Position numbers and translations under genes: made by a program. Of a DNA stretch of 64,000 nucleotides, positions 1-11,885 are shown in pieces. This DNA is from Hyaloperonospora brassicae (taxonomy: Eukaryota > Oomycota > Peronosporomycetes > Peronosporales > Peronosporaceae): assembly GCA_947650285.1 (NCBI GenBank), contig CANTFL010001488.1, positions 1 to 64,000 of the forward strand, written 5' to 3'. How positions within the stretch are numbered: position 1 is the first letter of the stretch; each line of letters opens with the position of its first letter. The notes below the pieces were generated by a model. That model was given only the letters and a program-made list of their open reading frames with translations. It ran no database searches and was not told where the DNA came from.

Positions 1-749
1 CCACGCCATCTGCAGAGACGATATGCAATGTCGCTGACATCATGCCGATTCAGTTGCAAATCTTGCCGCTTGTCGTATAAACGGCTTGATCTCATCCTTC
101 ACCGTCGTCATGATAGTATCGAAGGGTACGGCCACCTCCGTCTATGACTCAGGTTAAGCACATCCATTGATGCGGGGTTTTTTGTGCAACGTGGCTGTGG
201 TCGTGCGGCAATACATGAAATGTCGTCTGTCCTTCCCACGAGTGTGCATAGCTCGTTCGTGTTTCAGAGCGTAGTCATGACCCCATCCTACTGATTCTTC
301 TCATCGACCGCGGTGTCCTAGAGCATGGCAAACGACGTGGTCTGCGTCCTTCTGCATCTCTTCTCAGCTCGCAACACGTGTTGTCATGTGAGCGTGGGTA
401 TCACATCAGCGCTGATAATCAGTTTCAGGTAATAGCAATATAGTCGGTCCGGTCGAGCTTCTCTTGGTTGAAACTTCGTTGCGTCAGTTAGAGCTCCGCT
501 CGGTATCGTACAGTCCTTCTATGTTTTCTTCGTAGACAAGAGCCGGCAAGGTACGAACGGATCATTCTTCAGGATTGAAGAGATGTCCGTGCTTATCCAC
601 GAACAGGCTAGCGTGTATTGCTAGTCCCAAGACAACCGCGTGCCCGCCCTGCGACAGCACAGTAAGCAGGTTGAAAGGAGCTATTGGTATCGCCGATGCA
701 GTGAGAAGGGTCGTAGACGGACGCGAAACCCAGACTTTTCAGTGGCACC

Positions 750-841
750 AAAAAGAAGGAGAAGAAGAAAAAGAAGACGAACAAGAAGAAGAAGAAGAAC
801 AAGAACGAGAATGAGAGGACGAACAAGAAGACGAACAAGAA
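750..841 (+). repeat. GAA-rich purine tract (one per unit)
   Basis: About 90 bp composed almost only of A and G with a few C, built on GAA/AAGAAG steps. It recurs at the same place in every unit: about 4224-4315, 7698-7789, 11173-11264, 14648-14739 and 18123-18214. It creates artefactual open frames (poly-Glu/Lys, poly-Arg, antisense poly-Phe). Such tracts can form triplex structures and can stall replication, but no such role is shown here. Confidence 0.85.
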
Positions 842-1222
842 GCACAGTGACGTAGAACCGTACACACGCGCACATCGATGCATGCAGTAGTGCTCACCGG
901 ACGCGGTGCGCCAACACGATCCATTCGCATCATCTTCATGCAGCGTGGTGCCAGTTTCTACTTCGACCCGTACACGCGCTAAAATCTGGTGCTCGTTGCT
1001 TGTCATATAGAAGTCAGGAGAAGATACAGAAGCAAGAATTGATTTTGAAAGCGAGTTACATGGATGTCGTATTATCTTTCCACTAGCCTACGTGTCACAT
1101 CCGTAGCTCGAACTGTTATCAGAGAGACAAAGACGCATCTTGAACCAGGACAAGCTGGTTCTCAATATCCACTCCGGTCATCGCGGTCTCGGTCGCACAC
1201 GACGGCAGGAAAACTCCATTAT

Positions 1223-1462
1223 CTACGAAACGGATCCAACAATTCCGTCGACAAGTCCCCCGACAACCGGAAGATCAGCCACCAATCCTTCCCGAAGTTC
1301 ATTAGGACGTTTTTCCGACAGTCCTAGAGTACCCCCGACGACTGGAAGTTTACCGATTGTCTCAAGAACTTCGTTGGGATGGCCTTCTGAATGTCCCGGA
1401 GCTTGTCCGTAGATGGCCGCAGATGCGACAGCAGCGAGAGTGAGGGAAATGAGGAGGTTCAT
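1223..1462 (-). CDS. Small secreted cysteine-free repeat peptide, copy 1
   Basis: This 79-residue protein is predicted to be secreted. Residues 1-16 form a classic signal peptide: MN, then a hydrophobic LLISLTLAAVA core, ending in an Ala-Ser-Ala-Ala cleavage region. The mature part of about 63 residues has no cysteine and contains an imperfect duplication. Residues 28-51 (HPNE...LPVVGG...) and 52-76 (RPNE...LPVVGG...) align with one extra residue in the second half. A Lys51-Arg52 pair lies at the junction and could be a Kex2-type processing site. The start was chosen at 1462 because translation from there begins directly with the signal peptide, and an initiator-like element lies 49-62 bp upstream. 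An in-frame ATG 19 codons further upstream would fall inside that element. I do not recognise the family; a secreted effector or signalling peptide is inference. This copy has Val42 and Leu46. Confidence 0.75.
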   Translation of the reverse strand: MNLLISLTLAAVASAAIYGQAPGHSEGHPNEVLETIGKLPVVGGTLGLSEKRPNELREGLVADLPVVGGLVDGIVGSVS

Positions 1463-1510
1463 CTTGGGCACGAAAGGGGGAGGTACTGTGGAGGGTGAGA
1501 AGGTCGTGGC

Positions 1511-1524
1511 AATTCGCAAAATGA
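1511..1524 (-). promoter_or_regulatory. Oomycete initiator-like core promoter of the secreted-peptide gene (one per unit)
   Basis: On the minus strand this reads TCATTTTGCGAATT, close to the oomycete initiator plus flanking element (TCATTYYN followed by CAWTTT). It lies about 50 bp upstream of the start at 1462. The same element occurs at 4984-4997, 8459-8472, 11934-11947, 15409-15422 and 18884-18897. A weaker version, CCATTCTGCGACTT, lies at 36077-36090 in front of the diverged paralogue at about the same distance. The consensus is established for oomycetes; its function here is inferred. Confidence 0.55.
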
Positions 1525-4500
1525 TAAGGCAAGCAGACGTGCCCTTGGATCGGGCCTCGAGTCGAATGGAGTGATCAAAACAAAAGCAGTTTCGTTTGTT
1601 ACAGCGGATGAACTTCTATCGCACACGACATCCTTGCTAGAGAAAACGCATGCCCGTTGCCGCAGAGGTTGAGGCATTCGAAACGACCTGTGCCGGAAAA
1701 CGAGACTCTCGCTGGTCAGTTTGTCGCAGGCTTGAGATGTCTCAGCTTTTTATCCCTCAGCGGAGACCATGAAGGGTACAGAAAGAAAACTGGTAGCGTC
1801 CGTTTTATTAGACGTAGCTATTTTGCTGGATTGCTGCATCGTCTGACATCTTTCTTGGCAGATGATACTGCAAGCATTTCCAACTTACAAAACACTAGTC
1901 GCCTGCTGGGATACGTAGCCTACCGAAGTGACGCGTACAAGAGAGTTCAAACGCTGCACAACAACCAATTGAAGTCACTCGGCACCATGGACACAGACCT
2001 GATGGTCGTTCGGATGCAGTGCCATTTCAACCTGACGCATATTTACCATCATCTTCCACTATGACAAGGTCGACTGAAAAAGGGGGTCTACATCAGCTAC
2101 GCGTTGACAACCGGCTAACATGGTTGAAAGCGCCCATCTTTTTCGTTTCTTTTCGTGGAGGCAGTTATCCGGACAATCCGAATACGTGCGAAACCGCTGC
2201 GGGTCGATGACGGTGTTGGAGTACGTAGCTGCTACGGATGGAAAACGAAGGCGCGAAGATTGAAACCTGTAAGAGCATCGAGTTCATGAACACCAGGTCG
2301 ACTGCGGACATCACAGATGTTCGGACCAAGCAGGTCAGCCCTTCATCGAGATACGTCGGTATCAGCTCGAGGAAGTACAAGCAAGATGCAGGTGGTGGCA
2401 CGTCGAGAGCCTCCAGCAATACCTGAACGCCCATACATTGGCAGCGGACGCTGGAAGCAGGAAGTTGAGTGAGAAGCACAGACACCGTCATTGACAACCA
2501 TTGTATCGTCGTTGTCATGAATGCGGTGACCGCTTGTATCACCGTGGTGTATCCAGCTCCACAAGACGTACTGCTGATCATACAGACACGGCGCATACGG
2601 ACCAGTGTGATGCCGAAAAAGGCGCAAAGTGGAAGCGGTGCACGCCAAGACTTCGCCACAACAGCTAACAAACAGTACGTACGAATTCTTTGCGAGCGAC
2701 CAGTAGCGCAATTGCTGTCCCAATACCGACTTCAGCCGACCCGGCTCGAGTGTTTGCGTGTCTGCGTTCTAGAATATCCGATGCAACATTGCACCATGGA
2801 CCTCTATGCTTCCTTCTACGTTGTCCTTCCCGACCAACAGATGTGACCGCTTGCCTTTTCCTCCAAGCACTAAAAGGCTGCGTTATTGACCCACCCTAGC
2901 TTCAATAGCGCCAATCAAACCTCTAGCTCCCATATCGCGGCACAGTTTGTCGGAAGCGGAGTCACACCTTCAATTGATGCCAAGAAAGAATGACAGCTCT
3001 GATGTGCCTGGATTGATTTGCCACAAACGTCGACGGAATACTACGCTGCCGCTGCTGCTGCAAGTGATTGAGCGAGAAACCGACAACAACACATCGAACG
3101 GAGCAACTGATGCATCAAACAAGTGCGCGTGCACGTCGATTAGTACTTCATGTACGTTGTCAGCCACCTTGCGGATATGTTAACGATACGCGGGGATGGG
3201 GATGCTGTCTTGCCAACAGGTGCAGAAAAGATGATGCTCGGCTCGTTCATCACCACCCTGACCACCCTGACCTTCCAGAACGATCTATGACTCTGCGAAC
3301 TGCCTCATCTACCTGACGTGCATGTCCAGTCAAACTCTCCATTTGCTGTGTCATGCTCCTTGTTAACAGACAAGGATGTTACAGACTCGTGGCTGCGCTT
3401 GTACAAGAATGCAGCACAGCAAAACAAGCGCCTCGCGAAACGCGGGACGTTTTGATCGAAAGTCTTGATCTACTCACCACGCCATCTGCAGAGACGATAT
3501 GCAATGTCGCTGACATCGTACCGATTCAGTTGCAAATCTTGCCGCTTGTCGTATAAACAGCGATCTCATCCTTCACCGTCGTCATGATAGTATCGAAGGG
3601 TGCGGCCACCTCCGTCTATGACTCAGGTTAAGCACATCCATTGATGCGGGGTTTTTTGTGCAACGTGGCTGTGGTCGTGCGGCAATACATGAAATGTCGT
3701 CTGTCCTTCCCACGAGTGTGCATAGCTCGTTCGTGTTTCAGAGCGTAGTCATGACCCCATCCTACTGATTCTTCTCATCGACCGCGGTGTCCTAGAGCAT
3801 GGCAAACGACGTGGTCTGCGTCCTTCTGCATCTCTTCTCAGCTCGCAACACGTGTTGTCATGTGAGCGTGGGTATCACATCAGCGCTGATAATCAGTTTC
3901 AGGTAATAGCAATATAGTCGGTCCGGTCGAGCTCCTCTTGGTTGAAACTTCGTTGCGTCAGTTAGAGCTCCGCTCGGTATCGTACAGTCCTTCTATGTTT
4001 TCTTCGTAGACAAGAGCCGGCAAGGTACGAACGGATCATTCTTCAGGATTGAAGAGATGTCCGTGCTTATCCACGAACAGGCTAGCGTGTATTGCTAGTC
4101 CCAAGACAACCGCGTGCCCGCCCTGCGACAGCACAGTAAGCAGGTTGAAAGGAGCTATTGGTATCGCCGATGCAGTGAGAAGGGTCGTAGACGGACGCGA
4201 AACCCAGACTTTTCAGTGGCACCAAAAAGAAGGAGAAGAAGAAAAAGAAGACGAACAAGAAGAAGAAGAAGAACAAGAACGAGAATGAGAGGACGAACAA
4301 GAAGACGAACAAGAAGCACAGTGACGTAGAACCGTACACACGCGCACATCGATGCATGCAGTAGTGCTCACCGGACGCGGTGCGCCAACACGATCCATTC
4401 GCATCATCTTCATGCAGCGTGGTGCCAGTTTCTACTTCGACCCGTACACGCGCTAAAATCTGGTGCTCGTTGCTTGTCATATAGAAGTCAGGAGAAGATA

Positions 4501-4696
4501 CAGAAGCAAGAATTGATTTTGAAAGCGAGTTACATGGATGTCGTATTATCTTTCCACTAGCCTACGTGTCACATCCGTAGCTCGAACTGTTATCAGAGAG
4601 ACAAAGACGCATCTTGAACCAGGACAAGCTGGTTCTCAATATCCACTCCGGTCATCGCGGTCTCGGTCGCACACGACGGCAGGAAAACTCCATTAT

Positions 4697-4936
4697 CTAC
4701 GAAACGGATCCAACAATTCCGTCGACAAGTCCCCCGACAACCGGAAGATCAGCCACCAATCCTTCCCGAAGTTCATTAGGACGTTTTTCCGACAGTCCTA
4801 GAGTACCCCCGACGACTGGAAGTTTACCGATTGTCTCAAGAACTTCGTTGGGATGGCCTTCTGAATGTCCCGGAGCTTGTCCGTAGATGGCCGCAGATGC
4901 GACAGCAGCGAGAGTGAGGGAAATGAGGAGGTTCAT
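4697..4936 (-). CDS. Small secreted cysteine-free repeat peptide, copy 2
   Basis: Same 79-residue secreted protein as copy 1 (Val42, Leu46), so these two copies encode identical products. The 5' leader lacks one G of the G-run just upstream of the start. This changes the reading frame of any upstream extension (the N-terminal extension becomes a different sequence) but leaves the 79-codon frame intact. That indel supports the inner ATG at 4936 as the real start. Confidence 0.75.
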   Translation of the reverse strand: MNLLISLTLAAVASAAIYGQAPGHSEGHPNEVLETIGKLPVVGGTLGLSEKRPNELREGLVADLPVVGGLVDGIVGSVS

Positions 4937-7900
4937 CTTGGGCACGAAAGGGGAGGTACTGTGGAGGGTGAGAAGGTCGTGGCAATTCGCAAAATGATAA
5001 GGCAAGCAGACGTGCCCTTGGATCGGGCCTCGAGTCGAATGGAGTGATCAAAACAAAAGCAGTTTCGTTTGTTACAGCGGATGAACTTCTATCGCACACG
5101 ACATCCTTGCTAGAGAAAACGCATGCCCGTTGCCGCAGAGGTTGAGGCATTCGAAACGACCTGTGCCGGAAAACGAGACTCTCGCTGGTCAGTTTGTCGC
5201 AGGCTTGAGATGTCTCAGCTTTTTATCCCTCAGCGGAGACCATGAAGGGTACAGAAAGAAAACTGGTAGCGTCCGTTTTATTAGACGTAGCTATTTTGCT
5301 GGATTGCTGCATCGTCTGACATCTTTCTTGGCAGATGATACTGCAAGCATTTCCAACTTACAAAACACTAGTCGCCTGCTGGGATACGTAGCCTACCGAA
5401 GTGACGCGTACAAGAGAGTTCAAACGCTGCACAACAACCAATTGAAGTCACTCGGCACCATGGACACAGACCTGATGGTCGTTCGGATGCAGTGCCATTT
5501 CAACCTGACGCATATTTACCATCATCTTCCACTATGACAAGGTCGACTGAAAAAGGGGGTCTACATCAGCTACGCGTTGACAACCGGCTAACATGGTTGA
5601 AAGCGCCCATCTTTTTCGTTTCTTTTCGTGGAGGCAGTTATCCGGACAATCCGAATACGTGCGAAACCGCTGCGGGTCGATGACGGTGTTGGAGTACGTA
5701 GCTGCTACGGATGGAAAACGAAGGCGCGAAGATTGAAACCTGTAAGAGCATCGAGTTCATGAACACCAGGTCGACTGCGGACATCACAGATGTTCGGACC
5801 AAGCAGGTCAGCCCTTCATCGAGATACGTCGGTGTCAGCTCGAGGAAGTACAAGCAAGATGCAGGTGGTGGCACGTCGAGAGCCTCCAGCAATACCTGAA
5901 CGCCCATACATTGGCAGCGGACGCTGGAAGCAGGAAGTTGAGTGAGAAGCACAGACACCGTCATTGACAACCATTGTATCGTCGTTGTCATGAATGCGGT
6001 GACCGCTTGTATCACCGTGGTGTATCCAGCTCCACAAGACGTACTGCTGATCATACAGACACGGCGCATACGGACCAGTGTGATGCCGAAAAAGGCGCAA
6101 AGTGGAAGCGGTGCACGCCAAGACTTCGCCACAACAGCTAACAAACAGTACGTACGAATTCTTTGCGAGCGACCAGTAGCGCAATTGCTGTCCCAATACC
6201 GACTTCAGCCGACCCGGCTCGAGTGTTTGCGTGTCTGCGTTCTAGAATATCCGATGCAACATTGCACCATGGACTTCTATGCTTCCTTCTACGTTGTCCT
6301 TCCCGACCAACAGATGTGACCGCTTGCCTTTTCCTCCAAGCACTAAAAGGCTGCGTTATTGACCCACCCTAGCTTCAATAGCGCCAATCAAACCTCTAGC
6401 TCCCATATCGCGGCACAGTTTGTCGGAAGCGGAGTCACACCTTCAATTGATGCCAAGAAAGAATGACAGCTCTGATGTGCCTGGATTGATTTGCCACAAA
6501 CGTCGACGGAATACTACGCTGCCGCTGCTGCTGCAAGTGATTGAGCGAGAAACCGACAACAACACATCGAACGGAGCAACTGATGCATCAAACAAGTGCG
6601 CGTGCACGTCGATTAGTACTTCATGTACGTTGTCAGCCACCTTGCGGATATGTTAACGATACGCGGGGATGGGGATGCTGTCTTGCCAACAGGTGCAGAA
6701 AAGATGATGCTCGGCTCGTTCATCACCACCCTGACCACCCTGACCTTCCAGAACGATCTATGACTCTGCGAACTGCCTCATCTACCTGACGTGCATGTCC
6801 AGTCAAACTCTCCATTTGCTGTGTCATGCTCCTTGTTAACAGACAAGGATGTTACAGACTCGTGGCTGCGCTTGTACAAGAATGCAGCACAGCAAAACAA
6901 GCGCCTCGCGAAACGCGGGACGTTTTGATCGAAAGTCTTGATCTACTCACCACGCCATCTGCAGAGACGATATGCAATGTCGCTGACATCGTACCGATTC
7001 AGTTGCAAATCTTGCCGCTTGTCGTATAAACAGCGATCTCATCCTTCACCGTCGTCATGATAGTATCGAAGGGTGCGGCCACCTCCGTCTATGACTCAGG
7101 TTAAGCACATCCATTGATGCGGGGTTTTTTTGTGCAACGTGGCTGTGGTCGTGCGGCAATACATGAAATGTCGTCTGTCCTTCCCACGAGTGTGCATAGC
7201 TCGTTCGTGTTTCAGAGCGTAGTCATGACCCCATCCTACTGATTCTTCTCATCGACCGCGGTGTCCTAGAGCATGGCAAACGACGTGGTCTGCGTCCTTC
7301 TGCATCTCTTCTCAGCTCGCAACACGTGTTGTCATGTGAGCGTGGGTATCACATCAGCGCTGATAATCAGTTTCAGGTAATAGCAATATAGTCGGTCCGG
7401 TCGAGCTTCTCTTGGTTGAAACTTCGTTGCGTCAGTTAGAGCTCCGCTCGGTATCGTACAGTCCTTCTATGTTTTCTTCGTAGACAAGAGCCGGCAAGAT
7501 ACGAACGGATCATTCTTCAGGATTGAAGAGATGTCCGTGCTTATCCACGAACAGGCTAGCGTGTATTGCTAGTCCCAAGACAACCGCGTGCCCGCCCTGC
7601 GACAGCACAGTAAGCAGGTTGAAAGGAGCTATTGGTATCGCCGATGCAGTGAGAAGGGTCGTAGACGGACGCGAAACCCAGACTTTTCAGTGGCACCAAA
7701 AAGAAGGAGAAGAAGAAAAAGAAGACGAACAAGAAGAAGAAGAAGAACAAGAACGAGAATGAGAGGACGAACAAGAAGACGAACAAGAAGCACAGTGACG
7801 TAGAACCGTACACACGCGCACATCGATGCATGCAGTAGTGCTCACCGGACGCGGTGCGCCAACACGATCCATTCGCATCATCTTCATGCAGCGTGGTGCC

Positions 7901-8170
7901 AGTTTCTACTTCGACCCGTACACGCGCTAAAATCTGGTGCTCGTTGCTTGTCATATAGAAGTCAGGAGAAGATACAGAAGCAAGAATTGATTTTGAAAGC
8001 GAGTTACATGGATGTCGTATTATCTTTCCACTAGCCTACGTGTCACATCCGTAGCTCGAACTGTTATCAGAGAGACAAAGACGCATCTTGAACCAGGACA
8101 AGCTGGTTCTCAATATCCACTCCGGTCATCGCGGTCTCGGTCGCACACGACGGCAGGAAAACTCCATTAT

Positions 8171-8410
8171 CTACGAAACGGATCCAACAATTCCGTCGAC
8201 AAGTCCCCCGACAACCGGAAGATCAGCCACCAATCCTTCCCGAAGTTCATTAGGACGTTTTTCCGACAGTCCTGGAGTACCCCCGACGACTGGAAGTTTA
8301 CCGATTGTCTCAAGAACTTCGTTGGGATGGCCTTCTGAATGTCCCGGAGCTTGTCCGTAGATGGCCGCAGATGCGACAGCAGCGAGAGTGAGGGAAATGA
8401 GGAGGTTCAT
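8171..8410 (-). CDS. Small secreted cysteine-free repeat peptide, copy 3 (Pro46 variant)
   Basis: Same gene as copy 1 with one amino-acid change: Leu46 is Pro, just after the first LPVVGG motif. Signal peptide, KR pair and second repeat half are unchanged. The same variant recurs in copy 5, two units away, while copy 4 between them differs. Confidence 0.75.
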   Translation of the reverse strand: MNLLISLTLAAVASAAIYGQAPGHSEGHPNEVLETIGKLPVVGGTPGLSEKRPNELREGLVADLPVVGGLVDGIVGSVS

Positions 8411-11400
8411 CTTGGGCACGAAAGGGGGAGGTACTGTGGAGGGTGAGAAGGTCGTGGCAATTCGCAAAATGATAAGGCAAGCAGACGTGCCCTTGGATCG
8501 GGCCTCGAGTCGAATGGAGTGATCAAAACAAAAGCAGTTTCGTTTGTTACAGCGGATGAACTTCTATCGCACACGACATCCTTGCTAGAGAAAACGCATG
8601 CCCGTTGCCGCAGAGGTTGAGGCATTCGAAACGACCTGTGCCGGAAAACGAGACTCTCGCTGGTCAGTTTGTCGCAGGCTTGAGATGTCTCAGCTTTTTA
8701 TCCCTCAGCGGAGACCATGAAGGGTACAGAAAGAAAACTGGTAGCGTCCGTTTTATTAGACGTAGCTATTTTGCTGGATTGCTGCATCGTCTGACATCTT
8801 TCTTGGCAGATGATACTGCAAGCATTTCCAACTTACAAAACACTAGTCGCCTGCTGGGATACGTAGCCTACCGAAGTGACGCGTACAAGAGAGTTCAAAC
8901 GCTGCACAACAACCAATTGAAGTCACTCGGCACCATGGACACAGACCTGATGGTCGTTCGGATGCAGTGCCATTTCAACCTGACGCATATTTACCATCAT
9001 CTTCCACTATGACAAGGTCGACTGAAAAAGGGGGTCTACATCAGCTACGCGTTGACAACCGGCTAACATGGTTGAAAGCGCCCATCTTTTTCGTTTCTTT
9101 TCGTGGAGGCAGTTATCCGGACAATCCGAATACGTGCGAAACCGCTGCGGGTCGATGACGGTGTTGGAGTACGTAGCTGCTACGGATGGAAAACGAAGGC
9201 GCGAAGATTGAAACCTGTAAGAGCATCGAGTTCATGAACACCAGGTCGACTGCGGACATCACAGATGTTCGGACCAAGCAGGTCAGCCCTTCATCGAGAT
9301 ACGTCGGTGTCAGCTCGAGGAAGTACAAGCAAGATGCAGGTGGTGGCACGTCGAGAGCCTCCAGCAATACCTGAACGCCCATACATTGGCAGCGGACGCT
9401 GGAAGCAGGAAGTTGAGTGAGAAGCACAGACACCGTCATTGACAACCATTGTATCGTCGTTGTCATGAATGCGGTGACCGCTTGTATCACCGTGGTGTAT
9501 CCAGCTCCACAAGACGTACTGCTGATCATACAGACACGGCGCATACGGACCAGTGTGATGCCGAAAAAGGCGCAAAGTGGAAGCGGTGCACGCCAAGACT
9601 TCGCCACAACAGCTAACAAACAGTACGTACGAATTCTTTGCGAGCGACCAGTAGCGCAATTGCTGTCCCAATACCGACTTCAGCCGACCCGGCTCGAGTG
9701 TTTGCGTGTCTGCGTTCTAGAATATCCGATGCAACATTGCACCATGGACTTCTATGCTTCCTTCTACGTTGTCCTTCCCGACCAACAGATGTGACCGCTT
9801 GCCTTTTCCTCCAAGCACTAAAAGGCTGCGTTATTGACCCACCCTAGCTTCAATAGCGCCAATCAAACCTCTAGCTCCCATATCGCGGCACAGTTTGTCG
9901 GAAGCGGAGTCACACCTTCAATTGATGCCAAGAAAGAATGACAGCTCTGATGTGCCTGGATTGATTTGCCACAAACGTCGACGGAATACTACGCTGCCGC
10001 TGCTGCTGCAAGTGATTGAGCGAGAAACCGACAACAACACATCGAACGGAGCAACTGATGCATCAAACAAGTGCGCGTGCACGTCGATTAGTACTTCATG
10101 TACGTTGTCAGCCACCTTGCGGATATGTTAACGATACGCGGGGATGGGGATGCTGTCTTGCCAACAGGTGCAGAAAAGATGATGCTCGGCTCGTTCATCA
10201 CCACCCTGACCACCCTGACCTTCCAGAACGATCTATGACTCTGCGAACTGCCTCATCTGCCTGACGTGCATGTCCAGTCAAACTCTCCATTTGCTGTGTC
10301 ATGCTCCTTGTTAACAGACAAGGATGTTACAGACTCGTGGCTGCGCTTGTACAAGAATGCAGCACAGCAAAACAAGCGCCTCGCGAAACGCGGGACGTTT
10401 TGATCGAAAGTCTTGATCTACTCACCACGCCATCTGCAGAGACGATATGCAATGTCGCTGACATCGTACCGATTCAGTTGCAAATCTTGCCGCTTGTCGT
10501 ATAAACAGCGATCTCATCCTTCACCGTCGTCATGATAGTATCGAAGGGTGCGGCCACCTCCGTCTATGACTCAGGTTAAGCACATCCATTGATGCGGGGT
10601 TTTTTTGTGCAACGTGGCTGTGGTCGTGCGGCAATACATGAAATGTCGTCTGTCCTTCCCACGAGTGTGCATAGCTCGTTCGTGTTTCAGAGCGTAGTCA
10701 TGACCCCATCCTACTGATTCTTCTCATCGACCGCGGTGTCCTAGAGCATGGCAAACGACGTGGTCTGCGTCCTTCTGCATCTCTTCTCAGCTCGCAACAC
10801 GTGTTGTCATGTGAGCGTGGGTATCACATCAGCGCTGATAATCAGTTTCAGGTAATAGCAATATAGTCGGTCCGGTCGAGCTCCTCTTGGTTGAAACTTC
10901 GTTGCGTCAGTTAGAGCTCCGCTCGGTATCGTACAGTCCTTCTATGTTTTCTTCGTAGACAAGAGCCGGCAAGGTACGAACGGATCATTCTTCAGGATTG
11001 AAGAGATGTCCGTGCTTATCCACGAACAGGCTAGCGTGTATTGCTAGTCCCAAGACAACCGCGTGCCCGCCCTGCGACAGCACAGTAAGCAGGTTGAAAG
11101 GAGCTATTGGTATCGCCGATGCAGTGAGAAGGGTCGTAGACGGACGCGAAACCCAGACTTTTCAGTGGCACCAAAAAGAAGGAGAAGAAGAAAAAGAAGA
11201 CGAACAAGAAGAAGAAGAAGAACAAGAACGAGAATGAGAGGACGAACAAGAAGACGAACAAGAAGCACAGTGACGTAGAACCGTACACACGCGCACATCG
11301 ATGCATGCAGTAGTGCTCACCGGACGCGGTGCGCCAACACGATCCATTCGCATCATCTTCATGCAGCGTGGTGCCAGTTTCTACTTCGACCCGTACACGC

Positions 11401-11645
11401 GCTAAAATCTGGTGCTCGTTGCTTGTCATATAGAAGTCAGGAGAAGATACAGAAGCAAGAATTGATTTTGAAAGCGAGTTACATGGATGTCGTATTATCT
11501 TTCCACTAGCCTACGTGTCACATCCGTAGCTCGAACTGTTATCAGAGAGACAAAGACGCATCTTGAACCAGGACAAGCTGGTTCTCAATATCCACTCCGG
11601 TCATCGCGGTCTCGGTCGCACACGACGGCAGGAAAACTCCATTAT

Positions 11646-11885
11646 CTACGAAACGGATCCAACAATTCCGTCGACAAGTCCCCCGACAACCGGAAGATCA
11701 GCCACCAATCCTTCCCGAAGTTCATTAGGACGTTTTTCCGACAGTCCTAGAGTACCCCCGGCGACTGGAAGTTTACCGATTGTCTCAAGAACTTCGTTGG
11801 GATGGCCTTCTGAATGTCCCGGAGCTTGTCCGTAGATGGCCGCAGATGCGACAGCAGCGAGAGTGAGGGAAATGAGGAGGTTCAT
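11646..11885 (-). CDS. Small secreted cysteine-free repeat peptide, copy 4 (Ala42 variant)
   Basis: Same gene with Val42 replaced by Ala, which changes the first LPVVGG motif to LPVAGG; Leu46 is retained. This is the only copy with this change. Start, signal peptide and second repeat half are as in copy 1. Confidence 0.75.
   Translation of the reverse strand: MNLLISLTLAAVASAAIYGQAPGHSEGHPNEVLETIGKLPVAGGTLGLSEKRPNELREGLVADLPVVGGLVDGIVGSVS

Noticed and set aside
608..1006. 132-codon minus-strand frame with a poly-Phe run (and its five copies)
   Set aside because: It is the antisense of the GAA-rich tract; the Phe/Leu run is low-complexity and several overlapping frames arise from the same tract.
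1463..1519. 19-codon N-terminal extension of the secreted peptide
   Set aside because: It would bury the signal peptide internally, starts within the initiator-like element, and is out of frame in copy 2 because of a 1 bp deletion.
1657..2064. 135-codon plus-strand frame in every unit
   Set aside because: It overlaps the leader and promoter of the secreted-peptide gene, has no signature, and I saw no matching frame in the diverged copy.
2469..2846. 125-codon plus-strand frame and overlapping 126-codon minus frame
   Set aside because: They overlap each other and the 168-codon frame; no domain, and no frame conservation with the diverged copy.
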